Source of the DNA: Oscillospiraceae bacterium
Lineage (GTDB): Bacteria; Bacillota; Clostridia; Oscillospirales; Ruminococcaceae
DNA length: 19,420 bases
Assembly: GCA_900768245.1 (NCBI GenBank)
Contig: CAAGCE010000133.1
Location: forward strand, 1-19,420
Reading direction: 5' to 3'
Each line of letters begins with the position of its first letter. Within the stretch, counting starts at the first letter, position 1. Under the pieces are notes generated by a model. It had not been told where the DNA came from, ran no database searches, and saw only the letters and a program-made list of their open reading frames with translations. Positions 7,031-13,838 of this stretch are shown here, piece after piece. The position numbers and the translations under genes are program-made.

Positions 7031-8338
7031 TCAGTTATTAATGTTTACATACTGGAGCGGTTCGGTATGCTGTCCGTTCACACGCACCTCAAAGTGACAA
7101 TGGTTTCCGTAAGCATAGCCTGTTGAACCGATATAGCCGATGACCTGTCCCTGTTCAACAATATCGCCCACCTTTACGGCAAGACTTGAACAATGTCCGT
7201 AAAGAGTTGCGATAGAGTTGCCGTGGTCGATAACAACGTGATAGCCGTAGCCGTTGCCTGTGTCGCCCGCTGTGATGACTTCACCTGCGGCTGATGCGAC
7301 GATAGGCTCGCCGTAGCAGCCCGGCTTTGTTATATCTATACCCTTATGGAAGTTGTTTTTACCCTCTTCAACTATGTAGCGGTTGCCGTAGCCGTCGGAC
7401 ATATTGCGGACGGTCGGAACAGGCCAGATAAAGCCTGTTTCGCTGTATGATGTAAATGAAGCGGTGCTCTGCTCAACGTATGTTTCGCCGTTTGCTTCCG
7501 CCTCCTGTTTTTTGCGTTCTTCTTCCTGACGGCGGCGTTCCTCTTCTTCCTTACGCTTTCTTTCAGCTTCTTCCTGCTTTCTGCGTATCTCAGCCTGAAG
7601 TTCTTCTTCAACTCTTGCTTCGTCGGCAGTTATCTCATCATAACGTGCGTTGTAATCGGCTGTGAGAGCGTCCTGCATAGCCTTTGTTTCGGCGTGGTTG
7701 TTATAAGTTTCACGCAGCTCGGTATAAAGCTGCTGTTCCTCAGCCTTTTTTGTTTCAAGGTCGGTGACCTTCTGCTCGTAGTCAGCCTTATCGGCATTAA
7801 GTGACGCTATTTTGGAATTAAGGTCCTCGATCATATCGTTATCGTGCTTTGAAACACGTTCAAAAAGCTCCATTCGTGCAAGGACATCATAAAAATCCGT
7901 TGCGCCCACAAGTACAGATGCATAGCTGTCATTGCCGGCGATATAAAGTGCTCTCAGACGTTCTCTGAAAAGCTCAACACCGTCAGCTATCTCGGCTTCC
8001 TTTTCGGCTATCTGCTGTGAAAGACTTTCTATTTCCTGCTCGCAAAGATCTATCTGAGCGTCAATATTTGCTATCTGCTCCTCCTGGATATGCATTTTTT
8101 CATCATATTCTTCAAGGTATTTTTCAAGCTCCTCAGCCTTGCCCTCCGATTCGGCAATAGCCTTTTCAACGTCTTTACGCTGCTGTGCAAGCTCTGCCTG
8201 CTCAGCTTCAAGCTCGGACTGCTTATCCGCATAGGTGGTTATCATACCGTCGCCCGTGAGCAAAGCTCCGCCCGCTGCCGCAAAAGCAACAGCCAACGCT
8301 GCGATTTTACTTAACAAACGCTTTTTTGTGCTAAACAT
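7031..8338 (-). CDS. Secreted coiled-coil M23 (LytM) peptidoglycan peptidase, FtsEX-linked
   Basis: This 435-residue protein has a signal peptide (about 1-37, cut near TYADK). A long coiled coil follows (about 38-275, with a Glu/Lys/Arg-rich segment from 245 to 280), then a linker and a C-terminal LytM domain (about 300-430). The zinc site is complete: His331 and Asp335 in HKGID, His382 in YGH, and His413/His415 in HCHFEV. It is therefore expected to be an active endopeptidase, unlike E. coli EnvC, whose LytM domain is degenerate. The layout matches the FtsEX-activated hydrolase systems (EnvC; PcsB and CwlO play the same part with other catalytic domains). It starts 14 bases after ftsX, with ACGGAGG 6 bases before the ATG. 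FtsX probably binds the coiled coil and gates activity. Confidence 0.93.
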   Translation of the reverse strand: MFSTKKRLLSKIAALAVAFAAAGGALLTGDGMITTYADKQSELEAEQAELAQQRKDVEKAIAESEGKAEELEKYLEEYDEKMHIQEEQIANIDAQIDLCEQEIESLSQQIAEKEAEIADGVELFRERLRALYIAGNDSYASVLVGATDFYDVLARMELFERVSKHDNDMIEDLNSKIASLNADKADYEQKVTDLETKKAEEQQLYTELRETYNNHAETKAMQDALTADYNARYDEITADEARVEEELQAEIRRKQEEAERKRKEEEERRRQEEERKKQEAEANGETYVEQSTASFTSYSETGFIWPVPTVRNMSDGYGNRYIVEEGKNNFHKGIDITKPGCYGEPIVASAAGEVITAGDTGNGYGYHVVIDHGNSIATLYGHCSSLAVKVGDIVEQGQVIGYIGSTGYAYGNHCHFEVRVNGQHTEPLQYVNINN

Positions 8339-8352
8339 ATCAAGCCTCCGTA

Positions 8353-9258
8353 TCAGACCTTAACATACTTTCTTGTACTCATAACTGTACCTACGGCACT
8401 TATCAAAGCACCTGCGGCGATGTAGCCGATGAAAATTTTCCAGATAATATCATTAAGTGAAATAAGACCTGTTATACCCATAGCTGTCCAGATAGTAGTA
8501 TCCTGCATAAGCACATTGTTAAGCTCTCTGTAACCGATAACAGTAATTACAGCAGCCACAAGACCTGCAAGGACACCGATAGTCATACCCTCAACAAAGA
8601 AAGGTATCTTTATAAATGAATTTGTTGCACCAACAAAACGCATAATAGCTATCTCACGCTTACGCATATCAACGCTGGCTCTTGAGGCATTAAGTATGAT
8701 AACAAGGCTTACCACAACAAGCGCACCGAGCACTACCACTGAAAGAAGCGAAATAAAGGATTTGAGCTCTGTCAGTATCTTTACGAAATCATTGGGAGCT
8801 TTGACCGTATATATTCCGTTCAGCTGGTTTATATCCATAAGTGTACGGCTCATTTTTTCAATATCCTTGACCTTTACACGATATGAATCGGGAAGCGGAC
8901 TTTCCTCGCCCACATAATTGAAAAGCTCATCGGCATTTTCGATACCTGCCTTTATCTCCTCAAAAGCCTCTTCCTTTGAATAGAAGTTTACCTCGGCGAT
9001 ATTGTCCATATTTCTCAGCTTTGTTCCCATCTGCTCAATATCATCATCGGTAACATCGTCGTTAAGGAAGATGATGACCTCGTTTTTATTTTCAACGCTG
9101 CCCACGATAGAGTTGATATTCGCAATGCAAAGAGTTGAAAAACCAATGAGCAGGAGCGATACCATAAGTATACAAAAAGATGTAAAGGACATTATCCTGT
9201 TTGTCCAGATATTTTTTATACCCTGACTGAACAGGTAATTCATACTGCTTAATTTCAT
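8353..9258 (-). CDS. ftsX: Cell division protein FtsX
   Basis: This membrane subunit of the FtsEX complex is 301 residues long. Four predicted membrane segments lie near 22-44, 168-192, 222-244 and 270-292. A large extracellular loop between the first and second (about 45-165) should contact the hydrolase. Typical family pieces are QGIKNIWTNRIMS at the N-terminus and REIAIMRFVGATNSFI after the second segment. The ATG at 9258 is chosen because AGAGGG lies 7 bases upstream and the protein then has the normal N-terminus; a TTG at 9288 would give 10 extra residues and overlap ftsE. The complex couples ATP hydrolysis inside to peptidoglycan cutting outside; it is not a transporter in the usual sense. 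Confidence 0.95.
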   Translation of the reverse strand: MKLSSMNYLFSQGIKNIWTNRIMSFTSFCILMVSLLLIGFSTLCIANINSIVGSVENKNEVIIFLNDDVTDDDIEQMGTKLRNMDNIAEVNFYSKEEAFEEIKAGIENADELFNYVGEESPLPDSYRVKVKDIEKMSRTLMDINQLNGIYTVKAPNDFVKILTELKSFISLLSVVVLGALVVVSLVIILNASRASVDMRKREIAIMRFVGATNSFIKIPFFVEGMTIGVLAGLVAAVITVIGYRELNNVLMQDTTIWTAMGITGLISLNDIIWKIFIGYIAAGALISAVGTVMSTRKYVKV

Positions 9259-9271
9259 TTGCAAACCCTCT

Positions 9272-9937
9272 TTAAATATAATCGTCAAATACGATACGGC
9301 CGTCCTGCAAGGTAACTGTGCGTCCGCCGAAGTGCTTCACAAGCTCATGCTCATGAGTTACCATAAGCACCGTTGTTCCGCAGTCGTTTATAGCTTTGAG
9401 AAGCTCCACAATTTCCAATGAAGTCTGGGGAGAAAGATTTCCCGTAGGCTCGTCCGCAATAATAAGCTGCGGATCGTTTACAAGTGCTCTTGCGAGGGCA
9501 ACTCTCTGCTGTTCGCCGCCGGAAAGCTCATTTGGCTTGCAGCGTATCTTATCCTTAAGTCCCACGAGGTTTATAACGTATGGGACACGGTTTCTTATGT
9601 ATTTTTTCGGAGCGTCGATACTTCTCAGCACAAAAGCAACGTTATCATAAACGCTCATTGATTCGATAAGCTTAAAGTCCTGAAAAACAAATCCGATAGT
9701 ACGTCTGAGTTTATAAGCCTTGCTTTTGCGGAGCTTTTCAAGGTTAAAGCCGTTTACCTGCACCTTTCCCGAATTAGGAGTAACGTCCTTAAGCAGCAAT
9801 TTTATAAGGGTACTTTTACCCGCACCGTTGCCGCCGACAACGAAAACAAACTCGCCGTCATTTATTTTAAGGCTGACATTATTCAAAGCGTCAACGCCGT
9901 TTGAATATGTGACCGACACATTTCTCAGTTCTACCAA
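9272..9937 (-). CDS. ftsE: Cell division ATP-binding protein FtsE
   Basis: This cytoplasmic ATPase partner of FtsX has the full ABC set: Walker A GGNGAGKST (35-43), Q-loop FQDFKL (Gln86), signature LSGGEQQR (138-145), Walker B LIIADEP (158-164) and switch His195 in VTHE. Start choice is uncertain. The TTG at 9937 gives MVELRNVSVTYSNG, matching the family N-terminus at 221 residues, and GGTGG lies upstream; in-frame GTG codons at 9949 and 9946 and a TTG at 9952 are alternatives. No ATG is available. A weak start codon would hold FtsE levels down. The gene begins a unit downstream of a terminator, so it should have its own promoter, though no consensus is clear. Confidence 0.94.
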   Translation of the reverse strand: MVELRNVSVTYSNGVDALNNVSLKINDGEFVFVVGGNGAGKSTLIKLLLKDVTPNSGKVQVNGFNLEKLRKSKAYKLRRTIGFVFQDFKLIESMSVYDNVAFVLRSIDAPKKYIRNRVPYVINLVGLKDKIRCKPNELSGGEQQRVALARALVNDPQLIIADEPTGNLSPQTSLEIVELLKAINDCGTTVLMVTHEHELVKHFGGRTVTLQDGRIVFDDYI

Positions 9938-9997
9938 AAACTGCACCACCAATCAAAACAGATAATTTTCCACCAAAATTTTCAATGATAAACAGAC

Positions 9998-10026
9998 AAA
10001 AAAGGGCAGAAATAACTCTCTGCCCC
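9998..10026 (-). terminator. Rho-independent terminator after the CdaR/PucR-like regulator
   Basis: A perfect 7-bp stem (10019-10025 with 10004-10010) and an 8-base loop are followed on the minus strand by six Ts (10003-9998). It lies 80 bases after the regulator's stop and about 60 bases before ftsE, so it separates the two units unless it is read through or acts as an attenuator in a longer ftsE leader. Confidence 0.85.
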
Positions 10027-10037
10027 ATAAATGTTAT

Positions 10038-10052
10038 TGCATATATGTGTTT
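10038..10052. promoter_or_regulatory. 15-base motif copy A (upstream of ftsE)
   Basis: The sequence TGCATATATGTGTTT recurs exactly at 11297-11311. This copy is about 100 bases before the ftsE start; the other is about 105 bases before the regulator start, in the same orientation. The core CATATATG is self-complementary. It may be a shared operator, or a chance match in AT-rich spacer. A short ACCGC/GCGGT hairpin (10055-10069) lies next to it. Confidence 0.35.
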
Positions 10053-10105
10053 TCACCGCCAAAAGCGGTATTCCGTCCATATCCGCAGAGCCGATAATCG
10101 AATCA

Positions 10106-11191
10106 TCAGAACTTAACAGGGTTTGCGGAAAGATATTTTTTGACCATAAGAGCGATCTTGAAGATGATAGCGTGGTCAAATTCTCTAAGATCAAGACCTG
10201 TAAGCTTTTTGATCTTCTCAAGTCTGTAAACGAGAGTGTTTCTGTGAACGAAAAGCTTACGGGAGGTTTCGGAAACGTTCAGATTATTTTCAAAGAAGCG
10301 CTGGATAGTGAAGAGTGTTTCGTGGTCGAGCGATTCGATAGAACCCTTCTTGAACACTTCCTGAAGGAAGGTTTCGCAGAGAGTTGTCGGGAGGTGATAA
10401 ATAAGTCTTGCGATACCGAGGTTATCATAAGAAACGATGACCTTATCCGTATCGAACACCTTTCCGACTTCAAGAGCGATCTGAGCTTCCTTGAATGAAC
10501 GGGCAAGATCCTTTACACCTACAACGACAGTACCTATACCGACATTTACTCTTGTATAGAATTCACTTGAAAGGGTATCGGAAATTGAACGTGCAAGCTT
10601 TTCAAGGTCCTTGGATTCGATATTGTTTTTAACTTCCTTAACAAGAACAATATCGGATTCTGTGATATTGAGCACAAAGTCCTTGGTCTTGTCAGGGAAA
10701 AGATTCTGAATGACATCAAAAGCGGAAACATCGTTTGAAGAGATTATTCTTATAAGAAGAACAACTCGGCTGATGTCGCTGTTAAAATGAAGCTCTCTTG
10801 CCTTAACAACAATATCCCCCGGAAGAACATTATCGAGGACAACATTCTTAATAAAGTTGCTGCGGTCATACTTCTCGTCATAATACTGCTTGATAGAAGA
10901 GAGAGTAATAGCCATAATGCTTGCGTATTTAGCGGCATTATCGTCAACACCCTCAACAAATACTGCATAATCCGGCTTGATGTGTGAACCGAACGGCTTG
11001 TATGTATAGCCGTCACGCACAAAGATGTCATGAGAATCGCTCAGGTCGAGGGACACGAACTCGTTTGTTGTACCGATCTTGGAAAGCTCGCTGCAGGCAA
11101 TGATAGTTGCAGTAGAATCCACAACGCCGATAATGCAGTCCATAGTATCTCTCATCTGATGAATTAATCCCTGAAACAGCCTGTTTGACAT
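10106..11191 (-). CDS. CdaR/PucR-family transcriptional regulator
   Basis: This 361-residue regulator has an N-terminal ligand-binding region resembling the sugar-diacid recognition domain (LFQGLIHQMRDTMDCIIGVVDSTATI, 4-29). A central GGDEF-like region has lost the cyclase motif (VGIGTVVVGVKDLARSFKEA near 215-235). A C-terminal PucR-type helix-turn-helix follows (about 297-350; FFENNLNVSETSRKLFVHR then NTLVYRLEKI). Members act as activators of metabolic genes; the ligand here is unknown and no metabolic target is adjacent. The start is placed at the ATG at 11191 (MSNRLFQG); the ATG at 11203 has AAAGG touching it, too close to serve. It stands alone between the ptsH terminator and its own terminator. 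Two 14-base direct repeats and a 15-base motif upstream are candidate autoregulatory sites. Confidence 0.88.
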   Translation of the reverse strand: MSNRLFQGLIHQMRDTMDCIIGVVDSTATIIACSELSKIGTTNEFVSLDLSDSHDIFVRDGYTYKPFGSHIKPDYAVFVEGVDDNAAKYASIMAITLSSIKQYYDEKYDRSNFIKNVVLDNVLPGDIVVKARELHFNSDISRVVLLIRIISSNDVSAFDVIQNLFPDKTKDFVLNITESDIVLVKEVKNNIESKDLEKLARSISDTLSSEFYTRVNVGIGTVVVGVKDLARSFKEAQIALEVGKVFDTDKVIVSYDNLGIARLIYHLPTTLCETFLQEVFKKGSIESLDHETLFTIQRFFENNLNVSETSRKLFVHRNTLVYRLEKIKKLTGLDLREFDHAIIFKIALMVKKYLSANPVKF

Positions 11192-11263
11192 ATATCCGGT
11201 CATCCTTTCATTTATGCAGTTAAAAAACTGCCTGAACCTGTTATTTTAAAAAATTAATATATC

Positions 11264-11291
11264 CGTTTGCACACAAACGTTTGCACACAAA
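11264..11291. repeat. Perfect tandem 14-base direct repeat
   Basis: CGTTTGCACACAAA occurs twice with no gap (11264-11277 and 11278-11291), about 75 bases before the regulator start. Two adjacent copies, 14 bases apart, would place two binding sites at about 1.3 helical turns. It is a plausible regulator binding array, possibly autoregulatory; nothing proves binding. Confidence 0.6.
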
Positions 11292-11296
11292 AGATC

Positions 11297-11311
11297 TGCA
11301 TATATGTGTTT
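11297..11311. promoter_or_regulatory. 15-base motif copy B (upstream of the CdaR/PucR-like gene)
   Basis: This is an exact match to 10038-10052, five bases from the tandem repeat. Its place about 105 bases before the gene start mirrors the spacing of copy A to ftsE. A regulatory role is inference. Confidence 0.35.
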
Positions 11312-11501
11312 AAACAATATTACTAATATACAATATAGTCTATCATATTTTGTGTTAAATTGTGTGAACATTTTATTAATTTGTTGCTGTATTCATAAAA
11401 ATTCTTTTAATCCGCATATTAAATCGGTTAAAATTGCTAAACTGTCAAAAAAGCAGGCAAAAAATCAGTATAAATGTACTGTTAAAAAAGCATATAAATG
11501 C

Positions 11502-11533
11502 AAAAAAGGCACTGCCAAACAGCAATGCCTTTT
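11502..11533 (-). terminator. Rho-independent terminator of ptsH
   Basis: A 12-bp stem including one G-T wobble (11522-11533 with 11504-11515) and a 6-base loop run into a T tract on the minus strand (11507-11502). It starts 18 bases after the ptsH stop codon. The A-rich other side makes it possibly bidirectional. Confidence 0.92.
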
Positions 11534-11551
11534 AAATATAGAAGAAACAGA

Positions 11552-11824
11552 TTATCTTGTTTCCTCAGCAAATCCGCTTTCAACAAGTTCAACGAGACCG
11601 TCAACAGCAGCTTCTTCGTCAGCACCGTCAGCAATAATTCTGATCTGTGTGCCGCCTACGATACCGAGTGAAAGAATGCCGAGAAGTGACTTAGCGTTTA
11701 CTCTTCTTTCTTCCTTTTCGATCCAGATGGAAGACTTAAATTCGTTTGCCTTCTGAATGAAGAATGTTGCCGGACGAGCGTGAAGACCAACCTGATTCTG
11801 AACCATTACATCTTTAACGTACAT
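11552..11824 (-). CDS. ptsH: Phosphocarrier protein HPr
   Basis: This 90-residue general phosphocarrier of the sugar phosphotransferase system passes phosphate from Enzyme I to the EIIA domains. His15 lies in VGLHARPA and is the phosphorylated residue; Ser46 in AKSLLGILSLG is the target of HPr kinase, so the protein can also serve CcpA-type carbon catabolite repression. Having His15 rules out the Crh paralogue. The ATG at 11824 is chosen because AGGAG lies 9 bases upstream and the protein then matches the family numbering exactly; a GTG-initiated frame from 11881 would add 19 unrelated residues. Enzyme I (ptsI), often the next gene, is not here: a strong terminator follows, so ptsH is monocistronic, or the tail of a read-through from trmD. 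Confidence 0.96.
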   Translation of the reverse strand: MYVKDVMVQNQVGLHARPATFFIQKANEFKSSIWIEKEERRVNAKSLLGILSLGIVGGTQIRIIADGADEEAAVDGLVELVESGFAEETR

Positions 11825-11862
11825 AATTCTCTCTCCTAACTCATTTGTTTGCTCTTTTGTAA

Positions 11863-11889
11863 GCACCCTTGTCTGCACCACTCGGGTGC
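11863..11889 (-). promoter_or_regulatory. ptsH leader with two mutually exclusive hairpins
   Basis: In the roughly 85-base leader, the minus-strand segment GCACCC (11889-11884) can pair either with GGTGC at 11879-11875 (5-bp stem, 5-base loop) or with GGGTGC at 11868-11863 (6-bp stem, 15-base loop). Neither is followed by a T tract and both leave the ribosome binding site free. It may be an mRNA stability or protein-binding element. Confidence 0.4.
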
Positions 11890-11915
11890 ATTATTTAATC
11901 TCTGTTTATGCTATT

Positions 11916-11944
11916 ATTATAACCCTGAAATTTACGATAGTCAA
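11916..11944 (-). promoter_or_regulatory. Sigma-A type promoter of ptsH
   Basis: A minus-strand -35 TTGACT (11944-11939), 17-base spacer and -10 TATAAT (11921-11916) lie about 92 bases before the ptsH start. Eleven of twelve hexamer positions match consensus, so expression should be strong and constitutive unless the leader controls it. Confidence 0.9.
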
Positions 11945-12122
11945 CGGCAATTTGTTATAATTCTGCTTTTGCAAACAAAATTCTGCTATTTGAATTAACA
12001 TAAGGGAGTAAAATAAGGTTACCTTTGTTTATAATCACTAATTTTATTAGCTATAACCAAATTTCCACCGAAAATTATAGGCAAATCAACCGAAAACTTT
12101 TAACTTTAAAACGCAGAACATT

Positions 12123-12833
12123 TCATTTTTTTGACACATCTGCATTTTGTTCATATTTCAGATACATATCGGGACGTCTTTCTTTGGTGATTTCGACGGC
12201 TGCATTATGCCTGAATTCAGCTATATTTTTATGATGCCCCGTCAGCAGAACAGGCGGAACCGACTCCCCCTCCCAGACCTCCGGCTTAGTATAATGGGGA
12301 TATTCAAGCAGCCCTTTGAAATGGCTCTCCTCCTCGAAGCATTCCGCCGCGGAAAGCACTCCGCCGCACATTCTTGCAACAGCGTCTATCATCACCAGCG
12401 CAGGCAGCTCGCCTCCTGTCAGGACATAATCCCCAATCGAGATCTCCTCATCAACGATCTTGTCGATGACACGCTGATCAACGCCCTCATAATGTCCGCA
12501 GATAACAAAAAGATTAGTCATCTGTGAAAGCTCTATGGCTTTTTTCTGCGTAAAGACCGAGCCTTTCGGTGACATATATATAACGTGGGGCTTTTCGGCA
12601 AAGCCCTCTGTCACGGCAAGATAACATCTGTAAATAGGGTCAGCCTGCATTACCATACCCATACCGCCGCCGTAGGGCGTATCGTCAACACGGCGGTGCT
12701 TATCGGTGGTATAATCTCTTATCTGGTGGCAATGGACCTCTATCTTGCCTGCTTTTCGTGCTCTGCCGATTATGCTTTCGGAAAGCACCGTTTCGCACAT
12801 ATCGGGGAAAAGAGTCGCAACGTCAATCCTCAT
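12123..12833 (-). CDS. trmD: tRNA (guanine-N1)-methyltransferase TrmD
   Basis: This 236-residue SPOUT-class enzyme makes m1G at position 37 of tRNAs that read codons starting with C, preventing +1 frameshifts. The trefoil-knot S-adenosylmethionine site shows in SPKGS, GHYEGVDQRV and SIGDYVLTGGELPALV. DDTPYGGGMGMVM near residue 50 and YTKPEVWEG near 180 are standard. Its start overlaps the rimM stop by 11 bases. In most Firmicutes rplS (ribosomal protein L19) follows; here it does not, and no hairpin with a T tract lies after the stop, so transcription may run into the ptsH region. The 298 bases between trmD and ptsH hold the ptsH promoter and leader and otherwise nothing I can name. Confidence 0.97.
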   Translation of the reverse strand: MRIDVATLFPDMCETVLSESIIGRARKAGKIEVHCHQIRDYTTDKHRRVDDTPYGGGMGMVMQADPIYRCYLAVTEGFAEKPHVIYMSPKGSVFTQKKAIELSQMTNLFVICGHYEGVDQRVIDKIVDEEISIGDYVLTGGELPALVMIDAVARMCGGVLSAAECFEEESHFKGLLEYPHYTKPEVWEGESVPPVLLTGHHKNIAEFRHNAAVEITKERRPDMYLKYEQNADVSKK

Positions 12834-13332
12834 CGAACAGCCCCTCCAGCTTGCGTATTATCATTTTACCTTCGGTAATATTCGTTTCAATTACAACATC
12901 AGGTATAGCAGGAATAAGTCTTATTTTGCCGTCAGCGTCTTTTATATGGTAGACGTCGTTTGCGCCTGTCTGGGAAACCTCGCATATTTTGCCGTAATCT
13001 CTGCCGTCGTCAGCGTCAAAGACCTGAAGTCCGATAAGATCCTGAACAAAGAAGCTGCCCTCTTCAAGCTCAACATCGTTCCTATCCATATATAATATTT
13101 TATTCCGCAGAAGCTGTGCCTGTTCAACGGTATCGACACCTTTTATTTTCATAAGAACGATATTTTTATGCGGGTGGGAACGCTGCACCTCGACGACCGT
13201 CGCACCTTTGTCAAAATAAAGAGTATCAAACTCGCAGAGGAACTCCTGTGAATCGCACCAAGGCTCAACACGCACCTCGCCTTTAAGCCCCTGTACAGCA
13301 ACGATCTTGCCTATTTCAAGAAATTGTTTCAT
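12823..13332 (-). CDS. rimM: Ribosome maturation factor RimM
   Basis: This 169-residue factor binds S19 and helps finish the head of the 30S subunit. The N-terminal RimM domain starts FLEIGKIVAVQGLKGEVRVEP; the C-terminal PRC barrel covers about 92-165 (FVQDLIGLQVFDADD, then DVYHIK). The ATG at 13332 is chosen over in-frame starts at 13377 and 13347, because AAAGG lies 7 bases upstream and the family N-terminus begins there. It ends inside the start of trmD, so the two are coupled. A foldable gap with a T tract separates it from khpA and could tune rimM-trmD expression. Confidence 0.95.
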   Translation of the reverse strand: MKQFLEIGKIVAVQGLKGEVRVEPWCDSQEFLCEFDTLYFDKGATVVEVQRSHPHKNIVLMKIKGVDTVEQAQLLRNKILYMDRNDVELEEGSFFVQDLIGLQVFDADDGRDYGKICEVSQTGANDVYHIKDADGKIRLIPAIPDVVIETNITEGKMIIRKLEGLFDED

Positions 13333-13352
13333 ATAATATCCTTTCATATAAA

Positions 13353-13395
13353 AAAGGAATACCGTGCCTTTTACCACACAATATTCCTTTGCACG
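13353..13395 (-). promoter_or_regulatory. Possible attenuator or pseudoknot upstream of rimM
   Basis: On the minus strand CGTGC (13395-13391) can pair with GCACG (13367-13363), and AAAGGAATA (13390-13382) can pair with TATTCCTTT (13361-13353). The two helices interleave, so they form either an H-type pseudoknot or two alternative folds. The second helix runs directly into six Ts (13355-13350), giving a terminator-like shape with a 20-base loop, 18 bases before the rimM start. All of this is read by eye, without energy calculation. Confidence 0.45.
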
Positions 13396-13418
13396 TTATT
13401 ATCTTATCTGACAGCCGC

Positions 13419-13652
13419 TCAGTCTATCTCGACCATAATTTTCTGGTTCTGTCTGCCTGCGCCTGCACGCATAACAGTTCTGATAGCCTTTGCAATTCTG
13501 CCCTGCTTGCCGATAACTCTGCCCATATCGTCGGAAGCGACGTGAAGATGATATACGATAACACCCTCCTCGTTAGGCTCGTCAACGTCAACAGAAACTG
13601 CGCTTGGGTCTTCAACAAGACCGTTTACAATAGAGATAAGCAGATCCTTCAT
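13419..13652 (-). CDS. khpA: KH-domain RNA-binding protein KhpA (YlqC)
   Basis: This 77-residue protein has a single KH domain with the GxxG loop as VIGKQGRIAKAIR. KhpA pairs with KhpB (Jag/EloR) and binds many small and messenger RNAs; in streptococci it affects cell elongation and division. The ATG at 13652 follows GAGG by 9 bases; an upstream in-frame start at 13667 is rejected. It occupies its standard place between rpsP and rimM, but the spacer from rpsP is long (186 bases) and structured, which suggests separate control of khpA level. Confidence 0.95.
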   Translation of the reverse strand: MKDLLISIVNGLVEDPSAVSVDVDEPNEEGVIVYHLHVASDDMGRVIGKQGRIAKAIRTVMRAGAGRQNQKIMVEID

Positions 13653-13683
13653 ATATAAAAACCTCATTTCCGTAAAATGAAAA

Positions 13684-13720
13684 GCAAAGCCTTATCTGGT
13701 AACGGAATAAGCAGCTTTGC
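13684..13720 (-). promoter_or_regulatory. Hairpin B in the rpsP-khpA gap (terminator-like)
   Basis: A 7-bp stem GCAAAGC/GCTTTGC (13720-13714 with 13690-13684) continues, after a 2-base bulge, with CTTAT/ATAAG (13711-13707 with 13695-13691) and an 11-base loop. On the minus strand it is followed by TTTTCATTTT, an interrupted T tract, and then the khpA ribosome binding site. It could be a leaky terminator that lowers khpA-rimM-trmD relative to rpsP. Confidence 0.6.
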
Positions 13721-13753
13721 CCTGTTTAAAAATCAATTTGATGACATCAATAT

Positions 13754-13808
13754 GGACATCTGAGGAATTATCATTGCCGCATAAAAACGGAATTACCCCT
13801 CAGTGTCC
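13754..13808 (-). ncRNA. Hairpin A in the rpsP-khpA gap, candidate structured RNA element
   Basis: The arms at 13798-13808 and 13754-13765 pair over 11 bp with one bulged base. Inside, AATT/AATT and CCG/CGG pairs (13791-13794 with 13766-13769; 13788-13790 with 13777-13779) extend the stem to a 55-base element. It begins 30 bases after the rpsP stop, has no T tract, and so is not a plain terminator. It may be an RNA-processing, stability or protein-binding site. The fold was found by eye. Confidence 0.45.
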
Positions 13809-13838
13809 GCAAGATGAATAAGCTTCAAGCACGATAAA

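Larger units (their letters stand above)
11192..11501. other. Leader and spacer upstream of the CdaR/PucR-like gene
   Basis: This AT-rich gene-free stretch holds a 6-bp GCAGTT/AACTGC hairpin (11216-11231) just before the start codon, a 14-base tandem repeat, one copy of the 15-base motif, and two TGTGT-rich words at about 11348-11368 that resemble the inverted repeat unit. A minus-strand TTCACA/TATGAT pair exists near 11370-11345 but its 15-base spacing is short, so no promoter is called. Confidence 0.45.

Noticed and set aside
7031..8338. Degenerate, EnvC-type activator without catalysis
   Set aside because: All zinc ligands and the catalytic His of M23 peptidases are present.
9259..9288. 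TTG-initiated extension of FtsX
   Set aside because: Would overlap ftsE, lacks a ribosome binding site, and the ATG at 9258 has AGAGGG at good spacing.
11264..11291. Tandem repeat considered as a CRISPR remnant
   Set aside because: Only two 14-base copies without spacers and no cas gene in the window.
11825..11881. GTG-initiated N-terminal extension of HPr
   Set aside because: The extension is unrelated to HPr, and the ATG at 11824 gives exact His15/Ser46 numbering and an AGGAG site.
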